Shown one piece after another: positions 13,938 to 22,201 of a stretch of DNA of 32,674 nucleotides. The position numbers were made by a program, and so were the translations under genes. Source of the stretch: Myxococcales bacterium (GTDB taxonomy: Bacteria; Myxococcota_A; Polyangia; Polyangiales; Polyangiaceae); contig JAJZQG010000084.1 of NCBI GenBank assembly GCA_021847645.1, positions 1 through 32,674 on the forward strand. The letters are read 5' to 3'. Positions within the stretch are counted from its first letter, which is position 1. Each line of letters starts with the position of its first letter. Under the pieces are notes generated by a model. That model was not told the DNA's origin. It was given only the letters and a program-made list of their open reading frames with translations, and did not search any database.

Positions 13938-16892
13938 TCACGGCGCGCTCCGGCGCCGAACCCACCGCTTCTCGGCCCGAGCGACGAGATCGCTCGCAGC
14001 GCCGATCGGACACGCGCCGTCGCAGAACGGTCGGTGCACGACGAACGACAAGGCAACCAGGCTGCCGGCGATCAGCACGGTCGCGACCGACACACCGTAC
14101 GCGTTGGCGTAGCCCCAGGCGAACACGCTCTGTGCGTCGGCGGTCACACGGCTCACACCGCGCACGGCGAAGTAGACGAACGCGACGGCGCCCATCACGA
14201 CGAGCCGCACGACGAGGCCGATGCGACCGAGGCGACGAATGCCCACGCCGCGAGCGCGCGCGGCGGCCAGCTGGGCCTGACCGAGCGGACAGACGCGCTC
14301 GCAGAACCGTCGGTCGCCGACATTCGTGAGCAGAGCGCCGGTCACGACATACGGGCGCACGAGCCCGAAGGTGCACGGACGAGGGCACGCGTGGCAGAAG
14401 ACGTACGGTACGCGGAAGTAGCAGCGAGCGATCGGGAGCGCGGCTACGGGAAGCAGCACGACGAAGCCGATCGCGCGGATGGGAGACAGGCCTAGGCGGG
14501 CCGTGAGGGTATGAAGACGCCGCTCGGTCGCGAGGAGCTTGTCGCGCCAGCTCGCGGGCTCGAAGGCCAACGCGAGGTGCGCGGCCAGGACGGTGAGCAC
14601 GCCCAGCGAGAACGCGTTAGCGGAGGTCCACCTGTAGAGCGTGGCTCCGGGGACGCGAAGGGTCGCCACCGCAACGAGGGCGACCAGCGCGGTGACCGGC
14701 AGCGCGCCGTGTTGCTCGCGCGAGGAGCCGGCCGCGGCACGTGACGGCAAGAGGAGAGCCACGGTGCTCGTTGCCTTGACCGCGGCAACGGCGACCGCAG
14801 CACCGGCCAGACCGAGGGCAGGCACGACGATTCCGTAGATCGTCAGCGAAGCGATGGCGGCGCCGACGAGGTCGACGGCGAACACGGTTCCGCCACGTGA
14901 TGACGAGAACGCCGCGGGAGCGCGCGAGGCGAACGCGATGTGCACGCCCGAGGCGGCACCCACGACACACGCGGCGGTGGCGACAGCGGCTCGTGCCGAC
15001 CATCCCTGGCGAGCGACGAGCCAGGGGACCGCGGCGGCGACGGCGAGGGCGGCGACGACCTGCAAGGCATCGGCAGCGACGAGCCTCGGACGGGAGAATG
15101 CGCGCGTGGAGAACCACCACGTTCCCACACCTGCCGAGCCCATGAACAAGGCGCTGACCAGGGCGACATCGCGGTACAGGGCGCCGACCGCGGCCTGGTA
15201 GACGAGCATGAGCAACAGCTGCAGCGCGAGGGCCGCAAAGCCGGTGGTCGCGATCGAATACGGCACCGGGCGCGAGCGCGGACGCGCCCAGGCGAGCCCG
15301 ATGAGCAAGCCGACGCCGAGCAGCGAGGTGAGAATGCTCAGGCCGCCTTCGTCGAACTGCGACAAGGTGGCGTCGAGCGCGGCGCGATACACCGCCGGGT
15401 GCACGTCCGTGCCGGGCGCGACGTCGAGGGAGGACCACTTGGCCGCGTCCGCGAGCCGCGCGGCCGAGAGCGTCTCGCGCACCCAGGCCGGCGTGGCGAC
15501 GTCGGGATGGACGTGCCGCTGCTCGATGCGGGTGGCGATGAGCTGGGCGACCTGTCCGGAAGCAGGAAGCTCGTCGCCCGCCACGTACAGGGCAAGATCC
15601 GCCGGCAGCGCGATGACCTGCGGAAACACGGATCGCAACGTGGAGGCGACGGTGGAGTGCAGGATGCGCTGCTCGGGGTTGGCATAGGACGCGTGCCCGG
15701 GCATCGCGACCACGAGCCTGCCGCCCGGCCGCAGGATGCGACGGACCTGGGTGTAGAATTCGCGGGAAAACAGGCGTGCGACGCCGACCGAAGCGGGCGC
15801 CGGCTCGGAGACGATCACCAGATCGTAGGACGCAGGCGCGGCGGCGCGCACGAACACGCGCTCATCGGTGCCCACGATCGTCACGCCGCTGTCGGCTGCA
15901 TCGGGCGCGTGAGCGCGGACCTGCTGGGCGATGCGATGGTCGCCAACGACCTCGTCGATGCGCGTGGCGCCCTGAGCACGCAGCGCGCGAAGGGAAAAAG
16001 CCGGAGCCGCGCCGACCACCAGGACGTCGTGCGGGGCGTCGACCATCGCAGCGGACAGATGCGCGAGCTCGTCGCCTTCGATGGTGGGCGACGCGGTGAG
16101 GATGGCGTCGCGATGCAGCAGCAGCTGGGTCTGGCCCTGGCGATCGGCGACGACGAGCGCGCCGCGGGGGCTCATCGAGATGTTGTCGACGCGCTGGCCG
16201 AGGATTTCCCAGGGCAAGGTGAGCCGATCGAGGGGCGCGGCGAACAGCAGGCCGGTCGCGAGCGCGGCAGCCAGGGCGAGGGCGGCGCGCACGCGGCGGG
16301 AGGTCAGCACCGATGCGGCAACGAGTGACAGGCCGGTCGCCAAGCCGATGACGGCGAAGGGCAACAGGCGATCGAGCAGCACGAGCGCCAGAGCGGCGCC
16401 CGCGATCGCAGCGCCGACGGTATCGAGCCAATACGCGCGGGAGGCAGCTAGCCCATCGTCCTGATCGCTTCGTGCGGGACCAACGGTGTCGGACAGGTGG
16501 CGCGCCAGGCCGGCGAACAGCCAGCCGGACAGCACGCACGCGGGCGCGAGGAGCAGCAGCGCAGCGAGGGCGACGACGGACAAGGACGGGGCGACGCCCA
16601 TGGGCAGAAGCAGGACGGCGCGTCGGGCGGCTGCGAGAGTCAGTGGCGCGAGAGCGGCGTAGCCGACGAACCCGGCGGCCAGAGCGCGCCGGCTGGGGAC
16701 ATGGGTGCGGCGCACGGCGAACGCGCCGACGGCGGTGAGGGTCAACCACGCGCCGAACAGCAGGGCGACCACGGCCTCGTTTCCGCCGAGCACGGCGATG
16801 GACTCCCGCAACGCCACGGTCTGCAGGATCGCGGAGGCGGCTCCGAGCAACAGGATCGGAGCGGAGCGAGGGAACGAGGAGGTCGGAGCCAT
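13938..16892 (-). CDS. Polytopic membrane protein: spermidine-synthase-like domain fused to NapH/NosR-type polyferredoxin
   Basis: This 984-residue protein has four parts: a first membrane block (about residues 11-215), a Rossmann-like spermidine-synthase-type domain (about 225-450), a second membrane block (about 515-720), and a C-terminal iron-sulfur membrane module (about 805-984). The synthase-like part keeps ARLFSREFY and RRILRPGG. Its usual GGGxGG loop is VGAAPAFS (293-300), and the catalytic Asp region reads IVSEPAP, so polyamine synthesis is doubtful. The C-terminal module has C824, C833, C836 and C840, then two CxxxCP motifs, C864-C868 and C957-C961, as in Fer4_5 proteins such as NapH and NosR that move electrons across the membrane. 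It is the first gene of the operon. A role as electron donor or partner for the Tat-exported radical SAM enzyme is my inference. Confidence 0.8.
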   Translation of the reverse strand: MAPTSSFPRSAPILLLGAASAILQTVALRESIAVLGGNEAVVALLFGAWLTLTAVGAFAVRRTHVPSRRALAAGFVGYAALAPLTLAAARRAVLLLPMGVAPSLSVVALAALLLLAPACVLSGWLFAGLARHLSDTVGPARSDQDDGLAASRAYWLDTVGAAIAGAALALVLLDRLLPFAVIGLATGLSLVAASVLTSRRVRAALALAAALATGLLFAAPLDRLTLPWEILGQRVDNISMSPRGALVVADRQGQTQLLLHRDAILTASPTIEGDELAHLSAAMVDAPHDVLVVGAAPAFSLRALRAQGATRIDEVVGDHRIAQQVRAHAPDAADSGVTIVGTDERVFVRAAAPASYDLVIVSEPAPASVGVARLFSREFYTQVRRILRPGGRLVVAMPGHASYANPEQRILHSTVASTLRSVFPQVIALPADLALYVAGDELPASGQVAQLIATRIEQRHVHPDVATPAWVRETLSAARLADAAKWSSLDVAPGTDVHPAVYRAALDATLSQFDEGGLSILTSLLGVGLLIGLAWARPRSRPVPYSIATTGFAALALQLLLMLVYQAAVGALYRDVALVSALFMGSAGVGTWWFSTRAFSRPRLVAADALQVVAALAVAAAVPWLVARQGWSARAAVATAACVVGAASGVHIAFASRAPAAFSSSRGGTVFAVDLVGAAIASLTIYGIVVPALGLAGAAVAVAAVKATSTVALLLPSRAAAGSSREQHGALPVTALVALVAVATLRVPGATLYRWTSANAFSLGVLTVLAAHLALAFEPASWRDKLLATERRLHTLTARLGLSPIRAIGFVVLLPVAALPIARCYFRVPYVFCHACPRPCTFGLVRPYVVTGALLTNVGDRRFCERVCPLGQAQLAAARARGVGIRRLGRIGLVVRLVVMGAVAFVYFAVRGVSRVTADAQSVFAWGYANAYGVSVATVLIAGSLVALSFVVHRPFCDGACPIGAASDLVARAEKRWVRRRSAP

Positions 16893-16935
16893 GGTGCGAG
16901 GGGCACGTGATCCTAGACAGAATCGCGAGCGGGTT

Positions 16936-16986
16936 CAGCCCGTCCGTCGGGCTGCTGGCCGGCAGGGCTCCAGCCCGAAGGATCCA
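16936..16986. repeat. Clustered CAGCCCG/CGGGCTG inverted repeats in a divergent gap
   Basis: CAGCCCG (16936-16942), tccgt, CGGGCTG (16948-16954) is a perfect 7-bp stem. A further GGGCT-cc-AGCCC element and another CAGCCCG follow within 30 bases, allowing alternative foldings. The cluster lies about 45 bases upstream of the spermidine-synthase-like fusion gene (- strand), in the 201-base gap shared with the divergent gene at 17094. It could be a leader structure, an operator, or a dispersed palindromic repeat. Confidence 0.4.
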
Positions 16987-17093
16987 GCCATGCAGCAGAT
17001 TGGCGCCGTGCATGGCAAGCGCAACGCTCGACTTGACGTGCCGGACCGTCGGCTATGTGATGCGCCGACACTCCCACCCCAGGTTCGAACAAC

Positions 17094-19064
17094 ATGGATC
17101 CGAAACGTCGCAACGTGATCATCGGCGGAGGTTCCGCCGCCCTCGTGCTGGTCATTCTCATCGTGGTCTGGCGCGTCTCCGCGAGCCACGCGCAGGCGAA
17201 GGCCTCGGAGCTGGTGAGCGCATCGGCCGACCTGGTGCGCTGCGCCGCGGGCGACGACGTGAAGTTCGACCGGGCAGCCGTGCGCGTGGGATTCGTCCGT
17301 CGCATGGTCTCCGAGCTTCCGGATGTCGCGATGACCGGTGACTGCGAGCTGGCCTACGACGACGTCAAGGAGAAGTACGCGGCGTACAAGAGCGTGTGGT
17401 TCGGTTCGGGATCGAGCAAGGGCAAGGACGGCAAGCCCCTTGGGGCCGAGATTCAATCCGCGCTCGACGAGCTCGGGCAGATTCCCTTCAAGACGCCTGC
17501 CGACAAGGTGCTTCGCAAGCGCGATCCAAACCAGCCGCTGCTCAAGCTCGGGGACCTCTCGTTCGACCTGTACGAGGCGGTCTCGCAGCTCTACACGAAG
17601 GATGGGGCGTCGGACGCGGAGCTGAAGACCGCGACCGCCAAGCACCTGCGCGAGACGCGCGCGTCGCTGGCGCGTCCGCCGGCGGCCAAGGCGCTGTTCA
17701 CCATGCCGGGCAAGATCGATCCGAAGGCCTGGAGCCTGGTGCCGTCGGACGCTTCGCGGCTCACGCTCTTCGCGCGAAGCGAGAAGGGCGAGGAGCTGGT
17801 CGCTTGGTCGAACGACGCGGGCAAGACCTGGCAGTCCGCGACCGGTCTCAAGGCGCTGGCGGGCAAGAAGAACGTCGACTTCCGGGCGATCAACGCGCCG
17901 AACAAGGAGCGCTGGTACGTGGCGTCGTACGAAGACGCCGGCAAGGCGGTGGTGGGCGTGGGCAAGGTGGCCGAGGGTGCCAAGCAGCTGCCGGAGCCGA
18001 CGATGCTTGCGGAGCCTCCGGGTGACTGGAAGCGTGCGCCGGGTGGGGAGCGCGAGGCGGTGATCCTGACGGGTGGCTTTGCCGCGATGCCGGTGTGGCA
18101 CGTGGGGGAGGTCAGCAAGGAGAAGAAGAAGGAGGCCGAGAAGCAGCGCAAGGAGTGGGAGAAGAACTTCGCCGACCCGGCCATCCAGGTCGAGATGATG
18201 CTCAAGGCCTCGCGGGACAAGGCGCGCGAGGCGCTCGGGCTCGACGAGGATCACGAGCGCGTGGACGGCATCGCGTACGTGCCGCTGGCGAGTGGCGGCG
18301 AAGTGCAGGTCAAGGAGCTGGCCGACTACGGGCTGGGCGGCCTGATCGCGGGCAACAGCCCGCAGATGCTGCTGGGCAAGGGCGGCATCCCGGCGCTCGA
18401 CCTGGCGCTCGGGGCGATTCCGGCGGTGGGCGAGGACATGGGCGTGCTGGTCCCCGCGCGCGCACCCAAGCCGGCCACCCCGGGCTTCCGCGCGCCCACC
18501 TGGTTCGGATGCGTGGCCGCGGACGGCGAGACGTTTGGCCTGACCGAAAGCGGAACGATCCTGATAGGCATGAAGCCGGGCATGCTCGACCTGGTGCAGA
18601 TGACCGCCCTGGCCGACGAGGGCTCGCACGTGGGCTGCGGCATGGGCGCGGCCATCATCGCGCTGCCGTTCCTCAAGGACCGCATCTTCGCCTCGGTGCT
18701 CACCGTCCGCCTCGACGAGATCGAGGGCGCGAAGGTGGCGTCCACGGCCGGCACGCACATCGACGAGTACAACAAGACCGTGGCGACGGGCGTGGTGCCT
18801 GGCGCGGTGGGCGTGGCGTGGGTGGCCGAGGGCTTCGTCATGGAAGTCACGAGCACCAACTGGGGCACCGAGTTCCGCGCGCCGAACATGCTGGCGGAAG
18901 CCGGCGATGACGGCTCGGTGATCTCGGGCGTGCGGCTCATCGGCGTGGACAAGCGCATGATCGCGATCTTCACGCGCGAGAAGTGCGGCGGCAACGACTG
19001 CACCACCTCCTTCGAGACGCTCGTCTCGGACGACGCCACCAAGAGCTGGAAGACGCCCGACTGA
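17094..19064 (+). CDS. Membrane-anchored protein with Asp-box-like motifs, unknown function
   Basis: The 656-residue product has a positively charged N-terminus and one membrane helix at about residues 8-26; the rest is probably extracytoplasmic. Two Asp-box-like turns are visible, SNDAGKTW at 239-246 and SDDATKSW at about 645-652. Such motifs are common in BNR/sialidase-type beta-propellers, so a propeller spanning the region between them is possible. A strongly charged Lys/Glu segment around 340-360 looks like a helix inserted in the fold. Scattered Cys pairs (for example EKCGGNDC near 640) may be disulfides. No catalytic signature was recognised. It is divergent from the polyferredoxin-fusion operon and convergent with the LolA-like gene. 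Confidence 0.65.
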   Translation: MDPKRRNVIIGGGSAALVLVILIVVWRVSASHAQAKASELVSASADLVRCAAGDDVKFDRAAVRVGFVRRMVSELPDVAMTGDCELAYDDVKEKYAAYKSVWFGSGSSKGKDGKPLGAEIQSALDELGQIPFKTPADKVLRKRDPNQPLLKLGDLSFDLYEAVSQLYTKDGASDAELKTATAKHLRETRASLARPPAAKALFTMPGKIDPKAWSLVPSDASRLTLFARSEKGEELVAWSNDAGKTWQSATGLKALAGKKNVDFRAINAPNKERWYVASYEDAGKAVVGVGKVAEGAKQLPEPTMLAEPPGDWKRAPGGEREAVILTGGFAAMPVWHVGEVSKEKKKEAEKQRKEWEKNFADPAIQVEMMLKASRDKAREALGLDEDHERVDGIAYVPLASGGEVQVKELADYGLGGLIAGNSPQMLLGKGGIPALDLALGAIPAVGEDMGVLVPARAPKPATPGFRAPTWFGCVAADGETFGLTESGTILIGMKPGMLDLVQMTALADEGSHVGCGMGAAIIALPFLKDRIFASVLTVRLDEIEGAKVASTAGTHIDEYNKTVATGVVPGAVGVAWVAEGFVMEVTSTNWGTEFRAPNMLAEAGDDGSVISGVRLIGVDKRMIAIFTREKCGGNDCTTSFETLVSDDATKSWKTPD

Positions 19065-19076
19065 TCGCCGGCTTGA

Positions 19077-19093
19077 CGGCCGCCCTACGGCCG
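19077..19093. terminator. Inverted repeat at a convergent gene junction
   Basis: CGGCCG-cccta-CGGCCG is a 6-bp stem with a 5-base loop between the stop at 19064 (+) and the LolA-like stop, whose codon lies in the loop (19085-19087). It is a possible bidirectional terminator without a T-tract. Because each arm is itself a palindrome, it could also be chance. Confidence 0.3.
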
Positions 19094-19714
19094 CATCAAC
19101 GCGGGATCGACGGGCACGTTGCGCTGCACGTCGGCAAAGCGGATGCGCGCGCTGTCCGTGTCGCTCTCCTCGAGCACGATCTCCCGCGGAGAAACCAGGT
19201 CGGGATCGAGCTCGACGACGATCCGGCGCACGCGCTTGGCCACCTGCGGATCGCGCGGCTCGATGGTCAGGCGCGTCGCGCCGTCGTCGCGCTTGTCGGC
19301 CGCGATGCCGTAGCGCTCACGGAGGCCGGTGACGTCGCCGCCGAGCATCGCGAGCATATCCTGCAGGATGACGCCCATGGCGCCGGCAGCGTCGCGAGGC
19401 ACGCCGCCGTGGGAGGTCGCCGTGGCGTACGCCAAGCCGCCCGGCGTCACCCAGTAGGTGATCTGGTCGGGCGGATCGAGGTGCCAGCGCAGGCGATCGG
19501 GACGCACGAGGATCAGCTCGCCGCGGCTGGTCACGGTCGAGGCCAGCAGGCCCAGCGTGCGCTCCTGCGTGAAGGACGCGCGCAGCGTGCGCAGCGCGGC
19601 GCGCGCCTGGACGATGCGCGCGAGCACGTCCTCGGCCGCCCGCGCGCGGGGGCTCACCAGCACGGCGGCGGGAACGACGAGAAAAGCGCGGCGAGGGATC
19701 GGATGGGACGACAT
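19085..19714 (-). CDS. LolA-like outer-membrane lipoprotein carrier
   Basis: This 209-residue protein has an N-terminal signal (PRRAFLVVPAAVLVSPRARA, cleavage after ARA). The following sequence matches LolA: an initial helix LARIVQARAALRTLRASFTQERT, then GELILVRPDRLRWHL and the beta-strand pattern of the half-barrel that shelters lipoprotein acyl chains in the periplasm. Length matches the family. The double Arg before FLVV could allow Tat export, but the motif is weaker than the SRRxFLK seen at 13876. It follows a GT2 gene in the same direction with a 63-base gap. LolA-like genes paired with glycosyltransferases occur in aryl polyene-type clusters, but no other genes of such a cluster are present here, so a general LolA role is equally possible. 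Confidence 0.8.
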   Translation of the reverse strand: MSSHPIPRRAFLVVPAAVLVSPRARAAEDVLARIVQARAALRTLRASFTQERTLGLLASTVTSRGELILVRPDRLRWHLDPPDQITYWVTPGGLAYATATSHGGVPRDAAGAMGVILQDMLAMLGGDVTGLRERYGIAADKRDDGATRLTIEPRDPQVAKRVRRIVVELDPDLVSPREIVLEESDTDSARIRFADVQRNVPVDPALMRP

Positions 19715-19777
19715 GGCGCAAGCTGCAAGTTGGACGAGCGCGAGCCGAGGACATTCTGACGCGTCCGGCGGAGCGCG

Positions 19778-20455
19778 TCACCTCGCGAGGGTGCGAAACA
19801 CGCGCACGATGATCCTGGCCGGGTCCTTGACCACGTGAAAGTGCGTGGTCCGGTCGTCGCGGTCGTACACCACACGGATGGGAACCTGCTCGAGGAGCAG
19901 GCCGGCGCGAAGCGCCAGCAGCACGACCTCGGCCTCGAACGCATAGCCGTCGTCGCGCGGGTCGAGCGCCAGGATCTCGGCGACCGGGTAGCGCCGCAGG
20001 CCGCACTGGGTGTCGTGCAGACGCCGCCGCGCGAACAGCGACAGCCAGAAGTTCGAGATGCGGTTGGAAGCCTGGTTGGCGCGCGGCGCGCCGGCCGCCG
20101 CCAGATCGCGAATGCCCAGCACCAGCGCCCGCGGATCCACATCCATCTGCGCCAGACGCAGCGCCTCCTCGGCCGGATGCTGGCCGTCGGCGTCGATGGT
20201 CACCGCGCACGCGAACCCGCGGTCGCGAGCTGCCCGGAGGCCGGTGCGAAGGGCCGCGCCCTTGCCCAGGTTGCGGCGGTGCGAGAGGACCTCGGCACCA
20301 GCTTCCCGAGCGCGACGCGCCGTGTCGTCGTGCGAGCCGTCGTCGATGACGAGCGGCGGACCATCGGCCTGTGGCCAGATCCGCGCGACGGAGCGGACCA
20401 CCTCGGACACGGTGCGCTCGGCGTCGAAGGCGGGAATGATGGCGGCGGTGCGCAT
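19778..20455 (-). CDS. Family 2 glycosyltransferase (DPM1/polyprenyl-phosphate type)
   Basis: The 225-residue cytoplasmic protein has the GT-A fold signature of family 2: AIIPAFDAERTV at the N-terminus, VIDDGSHDDT, GKGAALRTGL, and the metal-binding TIDADGQHP at 86-94. The QCGLRRYP segment and the later FEAEVVLLAL resemble dolichyl/undecaprenyl-phosphate mannosyltransferase-like enzymes. The acceptor and sugar cannot be told from sequence. There is no C-terminal membrane segment, so it should be soluble or peripheral. It is upstream of and probably co-transcribed with the LolA-like gene; a 537-base gap lies in front of it. Confidence 0.88.
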   Translation of the reverse strand: MRTAAIIPAFDAERTVSEVVRSVARIWPQADGPPLVIDDGSHDDTARRAREAGAEVLSHRRNLGKGAALRTGLRAARDRGFACAVTIDADGQHPAEEALRLAQMDVDPRALVLGIRDLAAAGAPRANQASNRISNFWLSLFARRRLHDTQCGLRRYPVAEILALDPRDDGYAFEAEVVLLALRAGLLLEQVPIRVVYDRDDRTTHFHVVKDPARIIVRVFRTLAR

Positions 20456-20992
20456 GGTGTCGCGGTGGAGCGTAGCCGATGCGGGGGGCGGTGACTTCAG
20501 GTCTGTCGCAGGTCAGGGCAGATCGAGGCACACGTCCGCACGCCGGGTATCGCTACACGTTCAGCCAGCCGGGTGTCGCTTTCCTGTCGCGTCCCCGGAG
20601 CCGATCGGAGCGCCCGTCCGCCGGGGCCGTCCGCATGTCCCGGACTCAGCCTCCACGGCGATCCCTCGAATCCGCTGTGGCACCTCCGTTAGGTCAAAAC
20701 CCGCCACTTACCCGCGGCGACCACGGCATCCCGCAGCCGCCTGGACAATCCCTACCGTCCCATGTCCTTCCGCTCGTCTGTCAAACACCTCGGCCGACGC
20801 TATGCGCACTCGCGCCGGCCTCCGTTCGACAAAGCGATTCCCGTGCCATGACCCACGTCGTTCTTGCGCCCTGAATTGCTGCACTCGGCGCTGCCTCCAC
20901 ATGGCGGCCGCCATTTTTCCGGCGGTTCCGCCACCTGCTCAGCCCCGCGCTCGACTCACTGACCTCTCGAACTCGTTCCCGCCCAACCCGCC
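20456..20992. other. 537-base intergenic region with no supported gene
   Basis: The open frames here are short, lack family motifs and have no ribosome binding sites. The stretch is less GC-skewed by codon position than its neighbours, so it looks non-coding. It must hold the promoter of the GT2/LolA-like genes (- strand). A 14-bp palindrome ATGGCGGCCGCCAT at 20901-20914 followed by TTTTT is the only obvious structure, with no + strand gene in front of it to terminate. Confidence 0.5.
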
Positions 20993-21577
20993 TCACGGCT
21001 CGGGTTCCACGTCCGCCCACAACACGCCGAGCGCCAGCTCGATCGCGTCGAACGGCTCGGCGCGCACCACCGCTTCTCCGCTCCACACCGCCGCCACGCG
21101 GTAGCCGTCGCCGTCGAGGCGGAACACCTCGAGCGTGCGCACCTGCGGATCGACGAGCCACACATGTCCGACTCGCTCGCGCGCATACACGGGCAGCTTT
21201 CGCGACCGATCGATCGCCGCGGTGGACGGCGACAGCACCTCGCAGACCCAGTCTGGGGCCAGCGTGATGAAGGCCGCGCGCGGAGCGGCCGGCATGCGCT
21301 CGCGCCTCCAGCCGGCGAGGTCGGGCGCGACGATGTCGGGCTCCGCGCCGAGGTGCAGCTCGGGTTCGTACAGGATGAGCCAGCCTCCCGGCCCGCCCCG
21401 GCCACGCTTGAACGGCGGACCAAGCTCCTCGCCCAGCGCGCTCGAAGCCGCGGCATGCGGTGTCGCTGGTCGAGGGTGCACGTACAGCACGCCTTCGATG
21501 ACCTCGGCGACATGGTGCGGCGGCGCGTCCAGCACGTCCTGGTAGGTGGCGCGCTTGCGGCCAGCCGTGGCGCTCAT
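20993..21577 (-). CDS. Uma2 family PD-(D/E)XK endonuclease-like protein
   Basis: The 194-residue protein matches Uma2 (DUF820), a restriction-endonuclease-fold family found in many copies in cyanobacteria, actinobacteria and myxobacteria. Visible family features are the early TYQDVLDAPPHHVAEVIEG with E28, the metal-site PD at about 80-81 (EPDIVAPDLAGW), CEVLSPST at 112-119, and a Lys in RKLPVYA at about 127. The active-site set appears complete. The cellular role of Uma2 proteins is unclear; some are linked to mobile elements or DNA handling. ATG at 21577 fits the family start. It lies between a long non-coding gap and ccmE, with no functional link to either apparent. Confidence 0.87.
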   Translation of the reverse strand: MSATAGRKRATYQDVLDAPPHHVAEVIEGVLYVHPRPATPHAAASSALGEELGPPFKRGRGGPGGWLILYEPELHLGAEPDIVAPDLAGWRRERMPAAPRAAFITLAPDWVCEVLSPSTAAIDRSRKLPVYARERVGHVWLVDPQVRTLEVFRLDGDGYRVAAVWSGEAVVRAEPFDAIELALGVLWADVEPEP

Positions 21578-21643
21578 GCCAGGAGTATGCGACCACCGCT
21601 CGTGTGCAGCAACGGAGCCCCTGCGGCGCCGTTGCCGTCACCT

Positions 21644-22201
21644 TCACCGCGTGGCTTCCACGTTGCCCACCGGCACCTTCTTGCCGTTGCGCTCCTCGTA
21701 CTTCGACGGGCACTTCGCCATGATCTGGCTCGCTTCGAAGGAGCCGTCCTTGGCGAGCTCGCCTTCGGCCGTGACGCCAACGTCGGTCTCGGGACGATCG
21801 CGGAAGGTGTCGGGCACGACGCACTGGGGGTAGCGCACCTCGAGGGTGGCGCCGTTTTTCTGCATCTTGAAGCGGTACTCGCAGGGGTTGTCGCGCTTGA
21901 GCAGCGAGCCGTGCACCAGCAGGCCCTCGACGCGAACCCTGCGTCCGACGAGCTTGTCCTTGGCGGCCATGAGCTGGTCGACGGACTTGGCGTAGACCGC
22001 GGCGTCCTTGAAGCTGAACATCACCAAGGCACCGACCGCGGCGGCGATGAGCACCAGCACGCCGAGCAGGATGATGTTGCGCTTGCCCGTTTCCTCGGCA
22101 GCAGGCATGGCCGCCTTGGCAGCGCTGCTGGCAACAGGCGGGGCGTCGGCGGGATCGCCCTGCTTCAGCGTCTCGGCAAGCTCTTCGTCGATGCGGCTCA
22201 T
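21644..22201 (-). CDS. ccmE: CcmE heme chaperone, CXXXY variant
   Basis: Starting at ATG 22201, the 185-residue protein has a cytoplasmic Ala-rich N-terminus, one membrane helix at about 43-63, and a periplasmic OB-fold domain (KDKLVGRRVRVEGLL ... EVRYPQCVVPDTF ... VTAEGEL). This is the layout of CcmE, which carries heme to the cytochrome c lyase. In the usual protein the heme binds covalently to His in HxxxY; here the site is C164-P-S-K-Y168, the CXXXY form known from some Deltaproteobacteria and archaea. Extra cysteines at 107 and 127 are unusual. No other ccm genes are adjacent, so the rest of the pathway must lie elsewhere. Confidence 0.85.
   Translation of the reverse strand: MSRIDEELAETLKQGDPADAPPVASSAAKAAMPAAEETGKRNIILLGVLVLIAAAVGALVMFSFKDAAVYAKSVDQLMAAKDKLVGRRVRVEGLLVHGSLLKRDNPCEYRFKMQKNGATLEVRYPQCVVPDTFRDRPETDVGVTAEGELAKDGSFEASQIMAKCPSKYEERNGKKVPVGNVEATR

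Noticed and set aside
14940..16328. Long + strand open frame opposite the polyferredoxin fusion gene
   Set aside because: The - strand frame has membrane helices and Fe-S motifs; this one is Gly/Arg/Asp-rich with no family features.
16935..18758. 607-codon - strand frame opposite the Asp-box-like protein gene
   Set aside because: His/Arg/Leu-rich antisense translation typical of shadow frames; the + strand frame has a membrane anchor and coherent motifs.
20660..20700. TCGAATCC-like sequence as a tRNA T-loop
   Set aside because: No matching acceptor, D or anticodon stems could be built around it on either strand.
20479..20874. 131-codon + strand frame in the long intergenic region
   Set aside because: Pro/Arg/Ser-rich, no ribosome binding site, no recognisable motif, no coding-like base pattern.
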